64,000 bases of DNA. Origin: Devosia aquimaris. Lineage in GTDB: Bacteria > Pseudomonadota > Alphaproteobacteria > Rhizobiales > Devosiaceae. The position numbers and the translations under genes were made by a program. The stretch spans positions 1,973,805 to 2,037,804 of the forward strand of contig NZ_JAIEZN010000001.1 of NCBI RefSeq assembly GCF_020169335.1. The letters run 5' to 3'. A model generated the notes under the pieces. The model did not search any database. It saw only the letters and a list, made by a program, of their open reading frames with translations, and was not told the DNA's origin. Positions 34,498-44,449 of this stretch are shown here, one piece after another (the first letter of the stretch is position 1; the number at the start of each line of letters is the position of its first letter).

Positions 34498-34893
34498 ATG
34501 ACCAAATATCTCATTCTCTACGGCGCCTGCGCGCTGATCTTCTTTCCGCTCGACTTCGTCTGGCTGTCCACCATGGGCAAGACCTTCTACCAGCGCGAGA
34601 TCGGCGATCTGCTGCTGCCCAATCCAAACCTCGTCATCGCGGGCCTGTTCTACCTGGCCTATCTGGTGGGCGTGGTGCTCCTGGTCGCCGCCCCTGCCGA
34701 GGGCGACGTGGTCAAGGCGCTGATCTTCGGCGCGATCCTGGGCTTTGTTGCGTACGGGACGTACGACCTGACCAATCTCTCAACCGTCAAGGGCTTCACC
34801 CCCTTGGTGGCCGCGGTCGACATGGCCTGGGGCACGGTGCTAACCGGCGTCAGCGCCGCGGGCGGTGTCTGGATCGCGCGCCACTTCGCCTGA
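34498..34893 (+). CDS. DUF2177 family membrane protein
   Basis: 131 residues with four predicted membrane helices. Family features: LIFFPLDFVWLSTMGKTFYQ, AGLFYLAYLVGVVLLV and TYDLTNLSTVKGFTP. Function unknown. Start at 34498 (MTKYLILYGA), directly after the Gly/Ala-coding stretch; the open frame upstream to 34384 is not supported. Stop is adjacent to the stop of the convergent DMT gene (34894) with no gap. Confidence 0.9.
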   Translation: MTKYLILYGACALIFFPLDFVWLSTMGKTFYQREIGDLLLPNPNLVIAGLFYLAYLVGVVLLVAAPAEGDVVKALIFGAILGFVAYGTYDLTNLSTVKGFTPLVAAVDMAWGTVLTGVSAAGGVWIARHFA

Positions 34894-35817
34894 TCATTCG
34901 CGGCCGGGCAACAGAGGGTCCTCCACCACGCGCACGCGCTTGATGCGTTCGCGGGCCATCACCACCAGCCCGGCCGCCACCACCACGCCCGCACCCAGCA
35001 GCGACACCGGGTCGATCCATTCGCCAAAGATCGCCGCGCTGAGAAAGATTGCCCAGGGCAGCGAGAAATAGTTGAACGGCTGCACGGTGCTGGCCGGCGC
35101 CATGGACAATGCGAAGATCATCACACCATGCCCCAGGCACGTGGTCACCATCATCGCCGTCACCATCAGCAGTTCGGTCCAACCCATGTTCTGCCAGAAG
35201 AACACGCCCACCGCGCTCGACAGCAGCACGCCGATGATGCCGCTATAGGCCATGCTGGTGGCGGCACTGTCATATTCGGTCACCTTGCGGGTGATCACGA
35301 TATAGAGCGCATAAAGCGTCGCCGACGCCATGGCGAAACCCACGCCCCAGTCGAGCGGCAACCCGCCCGGTCGCACGATGATCAGCGCCCCGGCAAAGCC
35401 CGCGCCAACCGCGACGAAGCGGAACACGCCGACCTTCTCCCCAAGCAGAGGAATGGCAAACAGCGTCACCAGCAGTGGATAGACCAGCGAAATGGCCTGC
35501 AGTTCCCCCAGCGGCACGCTCTTGAGCGCCATGGCAAAGAACCAGATCTCGATGATCAGCAGCGCGCCACGCGTCAACTGCAGCATCGGCACCCGCGATT
35601 TCAGGGCCTGCCGCAGGGGCGCCTGTCGCCGCACCAGCCACAGTGCGAACAGTCCGAAGCCCCAATACCGCATCATCGTCACCTGGAACGGCGAATAGGT
35701 CTGCACCAGCGTCTTGGAGATGGCGTCCTGGACGCCGAATACGGCAATAGTGAACAGCGTCAAGGCAATGGCGCGCGCCACATTGTCGGCACGGCTGGAA
35801 ACGGCGGAAAGCGACAT
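34894..35817 (-). CDS. DMT superfamily (EamA) transporter
   Basis: 307 residues, ten predicted helices in two EamA halves. Segments such as MRYWGFGLFALWLVRRQ, IIEIWFFAMALKSVPLGELQ and YFSLPWAIFLSAAIFGEW match the EamA/RhaT-like exporter family. Start at 35817 (MSLSAVSSRA) is used in place of 35850. Substrate unknown. Convergent with the DUF2177 gene. Confidence 0.9.
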   Translation of the reverse strand: MSLSAVSSRADNVARAIALTLFTIAVFGVQDAISKTLVQTYSPFQVTMMRYWGFGLFALWLVRRQAPLRQALKSRVPMLQLTRGALLIIEIWFFAMALKSVPLGELQAISLVYPLLVTLFAIPLLGEKVGVFRFVAVGAGFAGALIIVRPGGLPLDWGVGFAMASATLYALYIVITRKVTEYDSAATSMAYSGIIGVLLSSAVGVFFWQNMGWTELLMVTAMMVTTCLGHGVMIFALSMAPASTVQPFNYFSLPWAIFLSAAIFGEWIDPVSLLGAGVVVAAGLVVMARERIKRVRVVEDPLLPGRE

Positions 35818-36061
35818 GACAGGACGAAGACCCCACCCTACTGGCGCCACGACCTGTCATCAGGTCCGGGCCTGCTAGCGCTAGCGCAATCCGCGCGGCT
35901 TGACCATGTGCCCCGTAGCGGCCTCCACCACATGCTGACGATCCCTGGCAGCAGGGCTGGGCCAGTCTCTCTCCGCCCGGGCAAGGCCGATGCGGCCGCC
36001 ACACATTGAAACCTCCCGCCAAAGCGGCCTAAGGTCCGCCCATCAGGTGCACAGTCCGTTC

Positions 36062-36844
36062 ATGACGAATCATTCCGATCCCCAGCCCTCCCACTCTGTC
36101 GCGCTGGTCACCGGCGCCGGCAATCGCATCGGCGCCGCCATCGCCCGCCATCTGGCGGCGAGCGGCCATGCCGTGCTGGTGCATTATCGCTCCGACGAGC
36201 AGGGAGCCCGGGCCGTCTGCGACGGCATTGTCGAGGCGGGCGGCTCAGCCGACATCGTGCAGGCCGATCTGGCCAATCGCGCCCAACGCCGCACGCTCAT
36301 CGCCCGCGCCGCTGCGCCTTTCGGGCCGCTCACAACGCTCATCAACAATGCTTCCCTATTCAATCCGGACAGTGCCCGCGACCTCGACGAGACACTCTGG
36401 GACGAGCATTTCGCCATCCATGCCGAGGCGCCGCTTTTCCTGGCGCGCGACTTCGCGGCCCAGCTGCCAGATGACGCTCGCGGCAATATCGTCAACATCA
36501 TCGACGAGCGCGTTCTCCATCTCTCCCCGGCCTATTTCAGTTACACGCTGTCCAAATCCGTGCTGTGGACCGCCACCCGCACCCTGGCGCAATCGCTGGC
36601 GCCGCGCATTCGCGTCAATGCCATAGGGCCCGGGCCGGTGCTGCCGCATGCCCGGCAAGACCAGGCCGCCTTTGATGCCCAGGTCCGCAGCCTGCCTCTT
36701 GAACGCCATGCCGACCCCGACGATATAGCCCGTGGCGTGCTCATGCTGCTCTCGACCGGCGCCATGACCGGCCAGATGCTCGCGCTCGACGGCGGCCAGC
36801 ATCTTGACTATCCCGCCCGTCGTGGTCCAACCCCGCGCTCATGA
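36062..36844 (+). CDS. SDR oxidoreductase, pteridine-reductase-like
   Basis: 260 residues. Rossmann fold with NAD(P)-binding [20 protein letters not shown] (arginine in GNRIG, the pteridine-reductase pattern), NNAS, and active site [20 protein letters not shown]: Tyr and Lys are present, while Asp stands at the usual Ser position, as in PTR1/FolM-type pteridine reductases. It may reduce dihydrobiopterin or dihydrofolate-like pteridines, or other SDR substrates. Start at 36062 (MTNHSDPQ). Its stop overlaps uvrC as ATGA (36841-36844). Confidence 0.85.
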   Translation: MTNHSDPQPSHSVALVTGAGNRIGAAIARHLAASGHAVLVHYRSDEQGARAVCDGIVEAGGSADIVQADLANRAQRRTLIARAAAPFGPLTTLINNASLFNPDSARDLDETLWDEHFAIHAEAPLFLARDFAAQLPDDARGNIVNIIDERVLHLSPAYFSYTLSKSVLWTATRTLAQSLAPRIRVNAIGPGPVLPHARQDQAAFDAQVRSLPLERHADPDDIARGVLMLLSTGAMTGQMLALDGGQHLDYPARRGPTPRS

Positions 36845-38727
36845 CTGACCAGACACCATCGCCCCCGCCCAGCGGTCCCGAGGTTATTCGCGCCTTTGTG
36901 CGCACCCTCCCGGCCGCCCCGGGCGTCTATCGCATGCTCGATGCCGAAGGCGCCGTCATGTATGTGGGCAAGGCAAGGAACCTCAAGGCCCGCGTCACCA
37001 ATTACACGCGCCCCGACGGCCTTGAGATCCGCCTGCAGCGCATGATCGCAGCCACGGTCAGCATGGAATTCGTGCGCACCGAGACCGAGTCCGAAGCACT
37101 GCTGCTTGAAGCCAATATGATCAAGCGGCTCAAGCCGCGCTTCAACGTGCTGCTGCGCGACGACAAGAGCTTCCCCTATATCCTGATCGCCACCGATCAT
37201 GAGGCGCCCGAGCTGACCAAGCATCGCGGCACCCGGCGTCGCCCGGGCCATTACTTCGGCCCATTTGCTTCAGCCACCGCCGTTGGCCGCACCATAGCGA
37301 GCCTGCAGAAGGCTTTCCTGCTGCGCAATTGCAGTGACAGCTTCTATGCCGCCCGCACCCGCCCGTGCCTGCAGCACCAGATCAAGCGCTGCGCCGCCCC
37401 CTGCACCCGCGAGATCAGCCTTGAGGGCTATGCCGAACTGGTCGAGGACGCACGCCAGTTCCTCTCCGGCAAGTCGCGCAGCGTGCAGGATCACCTGCAG
37501 GCCGACATGAACCAGGCTGCCGAGGCCCTCGATTTCGAGCGCGCCGCGCTCATTCGCGACCGCCTCTCCGCCCTGGCCCTCATTCAGTCGCAGGGCGATG
37601 CCACCGCCAAATCGGTCGAAGAGGCCGATGTCTTTGCCATCCACCACGAAGGCGGCCAGTTCTGCGTCCAGGTCTTCTTCTTCCGCGCCTTCCAGAACTG
37701 GGGCAATTACCCCTATCGCCCGCGCGCCGACGCCAGCCTCAGCGATGCCGAGGTGCTCGAGGCCTTCATCGGCCAGTTCTATGAGAACCGCACGCCGGCC
37801 CGGCTGGTTCTGGTCAGCCATGACCTCGCCGAACCAGCCCTGATGGAAGAGGCCCTTTCGACGCGCGCCGGCCGCAAGGTCAACATCGAAGTGCCCAAAC
37901 GCGGGGAGAAGCGCGACCTGGTCAATCACGCCCTCAACAACGCCCGGGAAGCGCTGGGCCGTCAGCTCGCCGAAGGCGCCACCAATCGCAGCCTGCTCGA
38001 GGGCCTGGCCGAGACCTTTGGCCTCGACGAAGTGCCCCGCCGTGTCGAGACCTACGACAACTCGCACATCTCGGGCACCAATATGGTCGGCGCCATGGTG
38101 GTAGCCGGCGAAGAAGGCTTCTCAAAAAAGCACTACCGCACCTTCAACATCAAATCCGACATCGTCGCCGGCGACGACTTCGGCATGATGCGCGAGGTGC
38201 TGACCCGTCGCTTCACCCGCCTGGCCAACGAGAGCGAAAACGACGCCGAGGACGAGAATACCGGCATGCCCGACTGGCCCGATGTCGTCTTCATCGATGG
38301 CGGCGCCGGCCAGATGAGCGCGGTGCGCGGCGTCATTGCCGAGCTCAACCTGCCCAAGCAGGTCACCTTCATCGGCATTGCCAAGGGCGAGGAGCGCGAC
38401 GCGGGCCGCGAGAAATTCTTCATGGAGGGCCGAGAGGCCTTCATGCTGCCCCATCGCGATCCGGTGCTCTATTATGTCCAGCGCCTGCGCGACGAAGCGC
38501 ATCGCTTTGCCATCGGCACCCATCGCGCCAAGCGCAAGAAGGAGCAGGTGAGGAACCCGCTCGACGAAATCGAGGGCATCGGCCCTACGCGCAAGCGGGC
38601 CCTTCTCAACCACTTCGGCTCCGCCAAGGCCGTCGGCCGCGCCAGCCTCACCGACCTGCAGGCTGTGCCCGGCATTTCCAGCGCCATGGCCCAGCTGATC
38701 TACGATCACTTCAACCGGGCGGGATGA
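36841..38727 (+). CDS. uvrC: Excinuclease ABC subunit C
   Basis: 628 residues, the dual-incision nuclease of nucleotide excision repair. The N-terminal GIY-YIG domain starts at [20 protein letters not shown] with [14 protein letters not shown]; the UVR domain (about 205-245) has [20 protein letters not shown]; the C-terminal RNase H-like nuclease shows [19 protein letters not shown] and [13 protein letters not shown]; tandem helix-hairpin-helix motifs close it ([18 protein letters not shown]). Start at 36841 overlaps the SDR stop by four bases. Normal length. The SDR-uvrC order is common in Hyphomicrobiales. Confidence 0.97.
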   Translation: MTDQTPSPPPSGPEVIRAFVRTLPAAPGVYRMLDAEGAVMYVGKARNLKARVTNYTRPDGLEIRLQRMIAATVSMEFVRTETESEALLLEANMIKRLKPRFNVLLRDDKSFPYILIATDHEAPELTKHRGTRRRPGHYFGPFASATAVGRTIASLQKAFLLRNCSDSFYAARTRPCLQHQIKRCAAPCTREISLEGYAELVEDARQFLSGKSRSVQDHLQADMNQAAEALDFERAALIRDRLSALALIQSQGDATAKSVEEADVFAIHHEGGQFCVQVFFFRAFQNWGNYPYRPRADASLSDAEVLEAFIGQFYENRTPARLVLVSHDLAEPALMEEALSTRAGRKVNIEVPKRGEKRDLVNHALNNAREALGRQLAEGATNRSLLEGLAETFGLDEVPRRVETYDNSHISGTNMVGAMVVAGEEGFSKKHYRTFNIKSDIVAGDDFGMMREVLTRRFTRLANESENDAEDENTGMPDWPDVVFIDGGAGQMSAVRGVIAELNLPKQVTFIGIAKGEERDAGREKFFMEGREAFMLPHRDPVLYYVQRLRDEAHRFAIGTHRAKRKKEQVRNPLDEIEGIGPTRKRALLNHFGSAKAVGRASLTDLQAVPGISSAMAQLIYDHFNRAG

Positions 38728-38813
38728 GATCGCGCCGCCTGCCAGGATTGGACGGCACCGTCACATTCTGCCACCCTATTGCACGCGACAACGCCGACCG
38801 CCTGAGAGGCACC

Positions 38814-39125
38814 ATGACCAGCGCATTTTCCCATGGCACCGTCCATCAGGCGGCTGATGACCTTCAAGCCGCCATTACGGCAGATCCGGCGATCCTGGCC
38901 CTCTGGGAAAACCTGACGCCGCTCGGCCGCAATGAGTTCATCTGCTGGGTGGAGGATGCCAAGCAGGCCACCACGCGGCAGCGGCGCATCCGCCGAACCG
39001 TTGAAGAACTGGTCGAGGGCAACAAACGCCCCTGTTGCTGGGTGGGCTGCATTCACCGCACCGACAAGGCACCAAGCCCATGGCAACAGGCAGTCCTGAT
39101 CGACAAGAAGGCAAAACAGGCCTGA
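38814..39125 (+). CDS. YdeI/OmpD-associated family protein
   Basis: 103 residues, all-helical domain of the YdeI/OmpD-associated (bacteriocin-protection-like) family: ALWENLTPLGRNEFICWVED, AKQATTRQRRIRRTVEEL, then a Cys-containing segment CCWVGCIHR. Function in the cell is not known. Start at 38814 (MTSAFSHGTV) is preferred; the frame is open to 38724, overlapping uvrC, but the extension has no family match. Follows uvrC with 86 bases between. Confidence 0.82.
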   Translation: MTSAFSHGTVHQAADDLQAAITADPAILALWENLTPLGRNEFICWVEDAKQATTRQRRIRRTVEELVEGNKRPCCWVGCIHRTDKAPSPWQQAVLIDKKAKQA

Positions 39126-39291
39126 CCGGCAATGGGGCAGCGATGGGGACCTGCGCCAGATGGACCTCGCCCCGGCTTGCCACTCGCGACAGCCCCACAT
39201 TTCTTTAGCGACCCGCGAACCGTTTTGCGTCGCCCGCGCCTCTTAACATTCAGCAGCCCCACTTTGGGGCCGCATGAAGCAGGAGAGAGCG

Positions 39292-39495
39292 ATGCTTTAT
39301 CGCAAGAACATCTATCAGTGGGAACAGTGGTCCCGCATCGTTGCCGGCGCCGTCATGGTGGTGTGGGGCTTTGCCTTCGCGCCTATCCCCGTCGTAGGCT
39401 ACATCACCGCTGCCGCAGGATTTGGCCTCGCGCTGACCGGCCTGCTGGGCTGGTGCCCCGCTTGCGCCATGGTCGGGCGCCGCACAAAGGATTGA
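39292..39495 (+). CDS. DUF2892 family membrane protein (sigma-factor partner)
   Basis: 67 residues with two membrane segments (about 19-38 and 42-60) and a terminal WCPACAMVG. This is the short domain also found at the end of rhodanese proteins such as YgaP. Start at 39292 follows AGGAGAGAG. It ends two bases before the sigma factor start, so the two are one transcription unit; the Cys pair could sense redox state or a sulfur compound, which is inference. Confidence 0.8.
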   Translation: MLYRKNIYQWEQWSRIVAGAVMVVWGFAFAPIPVVGYITAAAGFGLALTGLLGWCPACAMVGRRTKD

Positions 39496-39497
39496 CC

Positions 39498-40031
39498 ATG
39501 TCCAAGGGCCGCATGGCTGCACAGACCAGCGCGGATCTCGTCCATCGCGCCCAGGCTGGCGATCATGCGGCCATCGTGGGCCTGCTTGAATGCACCCAGC
39601 AAGACATCCGGCGCTACGCCCGCCGCAACTGCAGGCTCGAAGACGTCGATGACGCTGTCCAGGAGACCATGAGTGCGCTGGCGGGTCGGGTTACCGCCCT
39701 GCGCAGCCCGGCCGCCTTGTCGGGCTGGCTGTTCATGGTCGTTCGGCGCGAGTGCTACCGCCTGGGCCACTGGGCCACCACCGCCCTGCGGAGCCGCGCA
39801 GCCGCAGAAAGCCTCGCCGCAGTGGCCGCGCGCCCAGATCCCGAGATCCGTTATGATCTGGGCATGGCCATCCAGTCCCTGCCCGAGCACTACCGGGTCA
39901 TCATGATCAAGCGCGACCTCGAGGGGCGCACCATTGCAGAGATCGCCCAGTCCCAGGGCCTCACCAGAGAACAGGTCAAGGCCAGGCTGCATCGCGCGCG
40001 GATCATGATCAGGGAATATCTGGCCCCCTGA
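39498..40031 (+). CDS. ECF-type sigma factor (sigma-70 family)
   Basis: 177 residues. Region 2 is DLVHRAQAGDHAAIVGLLEC with DVDDAVQETMSAL (a -10 recognition helix), and region 4 is SLPEHYRVIMIKRDLEGRTI, AEIAQSQGLTREQVKARLHR (a -35 binding helix-turn-helix). Short linker between. It is preceded by a DUF2892 gene and no classical anti-sigma gene is adjacent. Start at 39498 lies two bases past the partner stop. Confidence 0.87.
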   Translation: MSKGRMAAQTSADLVHRAQAGDHAAIVGLLECTQQDIRRYARRNCRLEDVDDAVQETMSALAGRVTALRSPAALSGWLFMVVRRECYRLGHWATTALRSRAAAESLAAVAARPDPEIRYDLGMAIQSLPEHYRVIMIKRDLEGRTIAEIAQSQGLTREQVKARLHRARIMIREYLAP

Positions 40032-40107
40032 CACCAGCCAATCGGCGGCCGGGTTCCTCAATACCCGCCCCGACCGGCCGCATCGGCTGATCGGCCCAAA
40101 ATGCAAA

Positions 40108-40131
40108 GGGCGCGAGCCTTGGCCCGCGCCC
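40108..40131. terminator. Strong hairpin between convergent genes
   Basis: Eleven-base arms GGGCGCGAGCC (40108-40118) and GGCCCGCGCCC (40121-40131), one mismatch, loop TT. No T run follows on either strand, so it is a probable pause or processing hairpin ending the sigma-factor and autotransporter transcripts rather than a clear Rho-independent terminator. Confidence 0.4.
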
Positions 40132-40214
40132 TCCGTGCATGAACTCGTTGTGGCGCTCCAGGCCGACCACCGCGTGCGGGATGTCGGGACACCCCTGGCG
40201 GGACCGAGGCCGGC

Positions 40215-43028
40215 CTAGAATGCCACTTTGAACGAGCCCTTCACTGCACCTGATCCTGAACTTGCGCCCAGCCGGCCACTCGAGCTGAGCCCCGCTGCCA
40301 CACCCTTGCCCAGCGCGTAGTTGATCCCCAGGTCGACCACCACAGCATCGCGCGAAGCGCCTGCACCGACGGTGCGGAACGCCGGCCCGCCGGCCAGAGC
40401 CTGGCTGGCGCTGCCCTGTGCATCGCCAAACACATGCTGCCAGCCCACCATCGCATTGGCCGAAAGCGCAGCATCGCCCACCGGAATTTCTGTCGACACC
40501 CGCAGTCCGGCCACGGTGATCCCCTGCGTCTGCCCGGCAAGCGTGCCGCTCAGCGCAAAAGCTGACCCGCTTTCGCTATAGGGCGCCGAAGACAGCCCCA
40601 CCAGCGCGCCCGAAACGAATGGCGTCAGCTCGACGTCGCCCAGCGCCAGCCCGTAGCCCAGCTCGCCGAACACCTGGCCGGACAGCCGCGTATAGGATGT
40701 GCCAATGCTCGAATTGACGCCGCCAAAGCTGATGGCACGCGTGGTCTCGACGCCCGACAGCGTCACCCCTGCGCCCAGGCTGGCCTTCACCGGACCGAAC
40801 GTGGTCTGCCCATAGACGGCCAGGTCGCCATTGGTGCTGCGCATGCCCGCGCCTTGCGCATCGATACGGCCCGACGACCGGCTGACACCACCGGCAAAGC
40901 CCACTGTCCAATTGCCCACTGCTATGCCGTCCGCGCCGCCGAACAACGCCTGCTCGCTCCAGTTCAGGCGCGCGCCGCCATTGCCTTCGGCCCAACCGCC
41001 CACCGCCTGCAGCGACGTCCAGCCCTGCGCACTCTGCCCGCTTGCGCCAGGGGCAAACCGCGCATTGAGCGCGTCGCGCAGCAATCCGCCATGCTCCAGG
41101 ATCACCGTCGAGCCCGCCGCATGCACCTCGCCCGCCACCTGGCTCAGTGCCGGCACAAGTGCCTCGGGCGTCGTCGCATAAAGCGCGGCAAACACGTCAT
41201 TGGTCCGCGGCCCCGCTGCCGGGCGCACCGAATCGAGCGCCGCACCCACCGCATTCTGGTTCGGCCCGGCTGCCAGCCCGTTGGCGGCCAGATTGCCATA
41301 GACCAGTGGCGTCACCACCAGCGCAATGCTGCGGCTGCTGTAGAGCGCATCCATGCGCGTACTGTTGGGCAGGCCGCCCGTCGTCGGCTGCGTCAGCGAC
41401 GTGAAGCCACCGGTGATGGCTGTGCTGGCCTGGATCACCTCATAGCGGCTACCCAGCGGCGCCACATAGGTGTTGCTCGCCGAGCCGGTGATCCCGCGCA
41501 GCACTGGCACGATCACGCCGTTGACGCTGATGCTGCCATTGGCGCCGGTGGTGATCAGCCGCGAGTAATTGCCCGCGCCATTCCCCGTCCCCGTGCCATC
41601 GATATCGAATGAGGTCGTCGCCCCGGCAGCGATCGTCACCGGGCCGTTGACCGTCAGCGTGCCCGGCGAGTTGCCGGGCGCCAACCGGCCAGCCGAATAA
41701 AGCGAGGAGTCGATCTTGCCCACGCCACGCAGTACGCCGTTCTGCGCAATCGTCACCTTGGACACCACCGATCCATTGATCGAGAGCTGCCCGCCGGTCA
41801 CCTTGGTCTCGCCGGTATAGGTATTGGCCCCGGTCAGCGTCAGCGTGCCGTCGCCCTGCTTGTCGAGCCCGCCCGTGCCCGAAATGGCGTTGGACAGTGT
41901 CGAGTTCGAACCGGCGGTGTTCACCACCGTTTCGCTCATGAACTGGCCATAACCCTGCAGCGCCCGGCCGGCATTGACCATGCCCCAGCCGAACTTCTGC
42001 TTGTCGCCCATTGCCGTTGCCGTGGTCAGCAGCACCTGCTGGATCTCATGGGCGGAAAAGAACGGGAAAGCCTGCTTGACCAGAGCGGCCACGCCCGTCA
42101 CCACCGGCGTTGCCATCGAGGTGCCGTCCATTGGGCCGTAGTTGCTGCCGTCATTGCCCGTGCCCAGCGGCAGCGCCGAAACCACCGCAACGCCCGGCGC
42201 TGCCAGGCACCAATCTGCCGCCACGCCACACTGATTGCTGAAGTCGGCCAGATTGCCGTTGCTGTCCACGGCAGCCACGGCCAGGAAATTATCGCGCAGC
42301 TCGGGCACCCAATAGGGCATGCCGCCCAGAGCATCCGGCGACGTCTGGGTTTCATTGCCGGTGGCAAACACCATCAGCACGTCTTTTTCGGCGGTATATT
42401 TCATCGCCTCGATGGTCTTCGGCAGAGCCGCGGCGATGGAGTCGGCGTCATAGTCGGTGACGTTGCAGGGCGGATTGACCGCCTGCGAACAGTCGTTCAC
42501 GCCACTGGAATTGTTGATGATGGACACGCCGCTATCCACCAGCCGACGCCAGCTCTCATAGAACATATCATCGCTGTTGCCGGTACGGGTGTCATAGACG
42601 CTGTTGATGATCTGCGCGTCAAAGGCCACGCCATGCATGCCCACGCCATCGCGATTGGCCGCGATAATGCCGCTCACATGCGTGCCGTGGTTGCTCAGCC
42701 CGGTGGGCGAGTCCGTGTCTGGGCTTTCGAAGTTCTCAAGGCCGGTTATGATCTTGCCGGTGTTGAGATCGAACCCCGGCTTCAGCCGCCCGGTGAATTC
42801 GGAATGCCGCGCATCGATGCCCGTATCGAGCACGCCAACCACCACGCCCTTGCCGGTAATCCCGAGCGCATAGGCCTTGGCAGCATCGATGGCGTTGAGC
42901 TGATAGGCCGCCAGATATTCCTGCGTCTTCCAATAGGCCTCGCTGGTCGAACTGGACTGCGCCCGCGCGCTGCCGGTCGCACACAGCGCCGCCACCAGCC
43001 CAAGCCACAAAAACCGTTTCCCGTTCAC
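40215..43028 (-). CDS. Autotransporter subtilisin-like serine protease
   Basis: 937 residues. Signal peptide (KRFLWLGLVAALCATGSARA), then an S8 subtilisin domain with the complete triad: Asp68 in VVGVLDTGID, His114 in NHGTHVSG, Ser304 in DGTSMATPVV. A passenger-associated repeat follows (GGLDKQGDGTLTLTGANTYT), then a C-terminal autotransporter beta-barrel (about 660-937, ending GSFKVAF with terminal Phe). The mature protease is displayed on or released from the outer membrane. Start GTG at 43028 is chosen as it begins the signal peptide and follows AGGGGG; the open frame to 43208 is not used. Divergent from an AraC gene. Confidence 0.92.
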   Translation of the reverse strand: MNGKRFLWLGLVAALCATGSARAQSSSTSEAYWKTQEYLAAYQLNAIDAAKAYALGITGKGVVVGVLDTGIDARHSEFTGRLKPGFDLNTGKIITGLENFESPDTDSPTGLSNHGTHVSGIIAANRDGVGMHGVAFDAQIINSVYDTRTGNSDDMFYESWRRLVDSGVSIINNSSGVNDCSQAVNPPCNVTDYDADSIAAALPKTIEAMKYTAEKDVLMVFATGNETQTSPDALGGMPYWVPELRDNFLAVAAVDSNGNLADFSNQCGVAADWCLAAPGVAVVSALPLGTGNDGSNYGPMDGTSMATPVVTGVAALVKQAFPFFSAHEIQQVLLTTATAMGDKQKFGWGMVNAGRALQGYGQFMSETVVNTAGSNSTLSNAISGTGGLDKQGDGTLTLTGANTYTGETKVTGGQLSINGSVVSKVTIAQNGVLRGVGKIDSSLYSAGRLAPGNSPGTLTVNGPVTIAAGATTSFDIDGTGTGNGAGNYSRLITTGANGSISVNGVIVPVLRGITGSASNTYVAPLGSRYEVIQASTAITGGFTSLTQPTTGGLPNSTRMDALYSSRSIALVVTPLVYGNLAANGLAAGPNQNAVGAALDSVRPAAGPRTNDVFAALYATTPEALVPALSQVAGEVHAAGSTVILEHGGLLRDALNARFAPGASGQSAQGWTSLQAVGGWAEGNGGARLNWSEQALFGGADGIAVGNWTVGFAGGVSRSSGRIDAQGAGMRSTNGDLAVYGQTTFGPVKASLGAGVTLSGVETTRAISFGGVNSSIGTSYTRLSGQVFGELGYGLALGDVELTPFVSGALVGLSSAPYSESGSAFALSGTLAGQTQGITVAGLRVSTEIPVGDAALSANAMVGWQHVFGDAQGSASQALAGGPAFRTVGAGASRDAVVVDLGINYALGKGVAAGLSSSGRLGASSGSGAVKGSFKVAF

Positions 43029-43175
43029 GCTGCATCCCCCTATTAAGACCGGATATTCATCCTTGGCGGCGTCGATAGCAGGGCTTGCAGGATCGGTGAT
43101 GAGAGCAAAATTCCATTTGTGGTTTGACCGTCTCAACCAGCATGGACGGCTGCAGCATCGGGGCGCTGCCGTCTC

Positions 43176-44192
43176 ATGACAGACCCCACCCCCCTGCTGC
43201 CGCGCCAATCGTTCAACTCTGCGGACCGCCCCGCGTCAGAGGCCTTTGCTGGTTGGCAGGCCGCCATCGCACCGGTCTTTGACATTACGCCCGCGCAACC
43301 CGACCAGCCCTTCGCGGCGAGCTATGACACGTTTCATCTGGGCGACATCCTGGTGGGCCTGGGCAGCTTTGATCCCACCTGCTTCAGTCGCAGTGCCGAG
43401 AAGGCCCGGCTCGATGGCCTCGATCACCTATTGATCCAGGTCTATACCGAGGGTGGCTACACCGGCCACGTCGACGACCGGCCCATCACGGTGCGCCCCG
43501 GCGATCTGGTGACACTCGACATGACACGCCAGACCACCACCGTGTCGCTGCGCTCCCGCAATATCACCCTGCTGGTTCCTCGGGACCTGGTGAAGTCGCG
43601 CAAGATCCCGCATGGAATCATGACCCAGGGTCCGCGCGGCGCCATCCTGGGCGGCATGTTGGCCGATCATCTCATCGGCCTCGCCCAGCGCCTGCCCACC
43701 ATGCCGCTCAGCACGGGCGCCGCCGCAGCTGCCGCAACCCTCGCGCTCTACGAAGCAGCGCTCGAGCCGGTCGAGGAAATGGGCGAAGCGGCCGTCGAGC
43801 CGCTGCGCGACCTCCTCTTTCAGCGCGTCCGCCGCCTCATCGATGCGCGCATCACCGCCGGCAGGATCGACATCGCCGGCCTTGCCGCCGAACTGGGCGT
43901 CTCGCGCTCGACGCTCTATCGCCTGTTCGAACCGCAAAAGGGCGTTGAGGCCTATATCACCGAGCGGCGCCTGGCCCATGTGCGCCGCGCCCTCAGCGAC
44001 GAGAACGACACCCGCCGCATCGGCACCATCGCCGCCGCCTACGGCTTTGACGACCATTCCAATTTCAGCCGCATCTTCAAGCGCCGCTACGGCCAGACCC
44101 CGGCCGAGCTGCGCGCGCTGGGCCGCCACGCCCGTCCCGAGGACCTCGACGACGCCTTCGACCTCCGCCCCTGGATCGCCGACGTCAGCTGA
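43176..44192 (+). CDS. AraC family transcriptional regulator
   Basis: 338 residues. N-terminal cupin-like sensing domain (AraC-binding-like; HLGDILVGLGSFDPTCFSRS, GDLVTLDMTRQ) and a C-terminal double helix-turn-helix (about 225-325) with LAAELGVSRSTLYRLFEPQK and IAAAYGFDDHSNFSRIFKRR. Divergent from the autotransporter with 147 bases between, so it is a candidate controller of that protease. The inducer is unknown. Confidence 0.9.
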   Translation: MTDPTPLLPRQSFNSADRPASEAFAGWQAAIAPVFDITPAQPDQPFAASYDTFHLGDILVGLGSFDPTCFSRSAEKARLDGLDHLLIQVYTEGGYTGHVDDRPITVRPGDLVTLDMTRQTTTVSLRSRNITLLVPRDLVKSRKIPHGIMTQGPRGAILGGMLADHLIGLAQRLPTMPLSTGAAAAAATLALYEAALEPVEEMGEAAVEPLRDLLFQRVRRLIDARITAGRIDIAGLAAELGVSRSTLYRLFEPQKGVEAYITERRLAHVRRALSDENDTRRIGTIAAAYGFDDHSNFSRIFKRRYGQTPAELRALGRHARPEDLDDAFDLRPWIADVS

Positions 44193-44449
44193 CGGCCTCT
44201 GCCCTGCCGGCCCTTTTCCGGACATCCGCGTGACCGCCGGGCATGGCGGCGAAGACGACTGGCCCAGTGAGCGCACATCGAGTTCAACGAAGCGGACAGC
44301 GCCGCTCCGCAGCGGGGAGGATGCACCAGAGCAGCAACAGCGAGGCGATCCTGTCCGTCTCTCGCCATCGCCGGCGGCGTTTTTCATGCCCTGACAACAG
44401 CTTGCTGCAGCGGAAGAATCGGCTATCGTCCTCCACCGGGGGTCCCATC

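Noticed and set aside
43029..43208. Longer N-terminus for the autotransporter
   Set aside because: The extra 60 residues have no signal-peptide character and would run into the AraC gene; GTG at 43028 with AGGGGG gives a proper signal peptide.
44355..44395. Possible terminator before the ABC-2 operon (GCCGGCGGCGTTTTT)
   Set aside because: Only a four-base stem can be drawn before the T run, too weak to list as a terminator.
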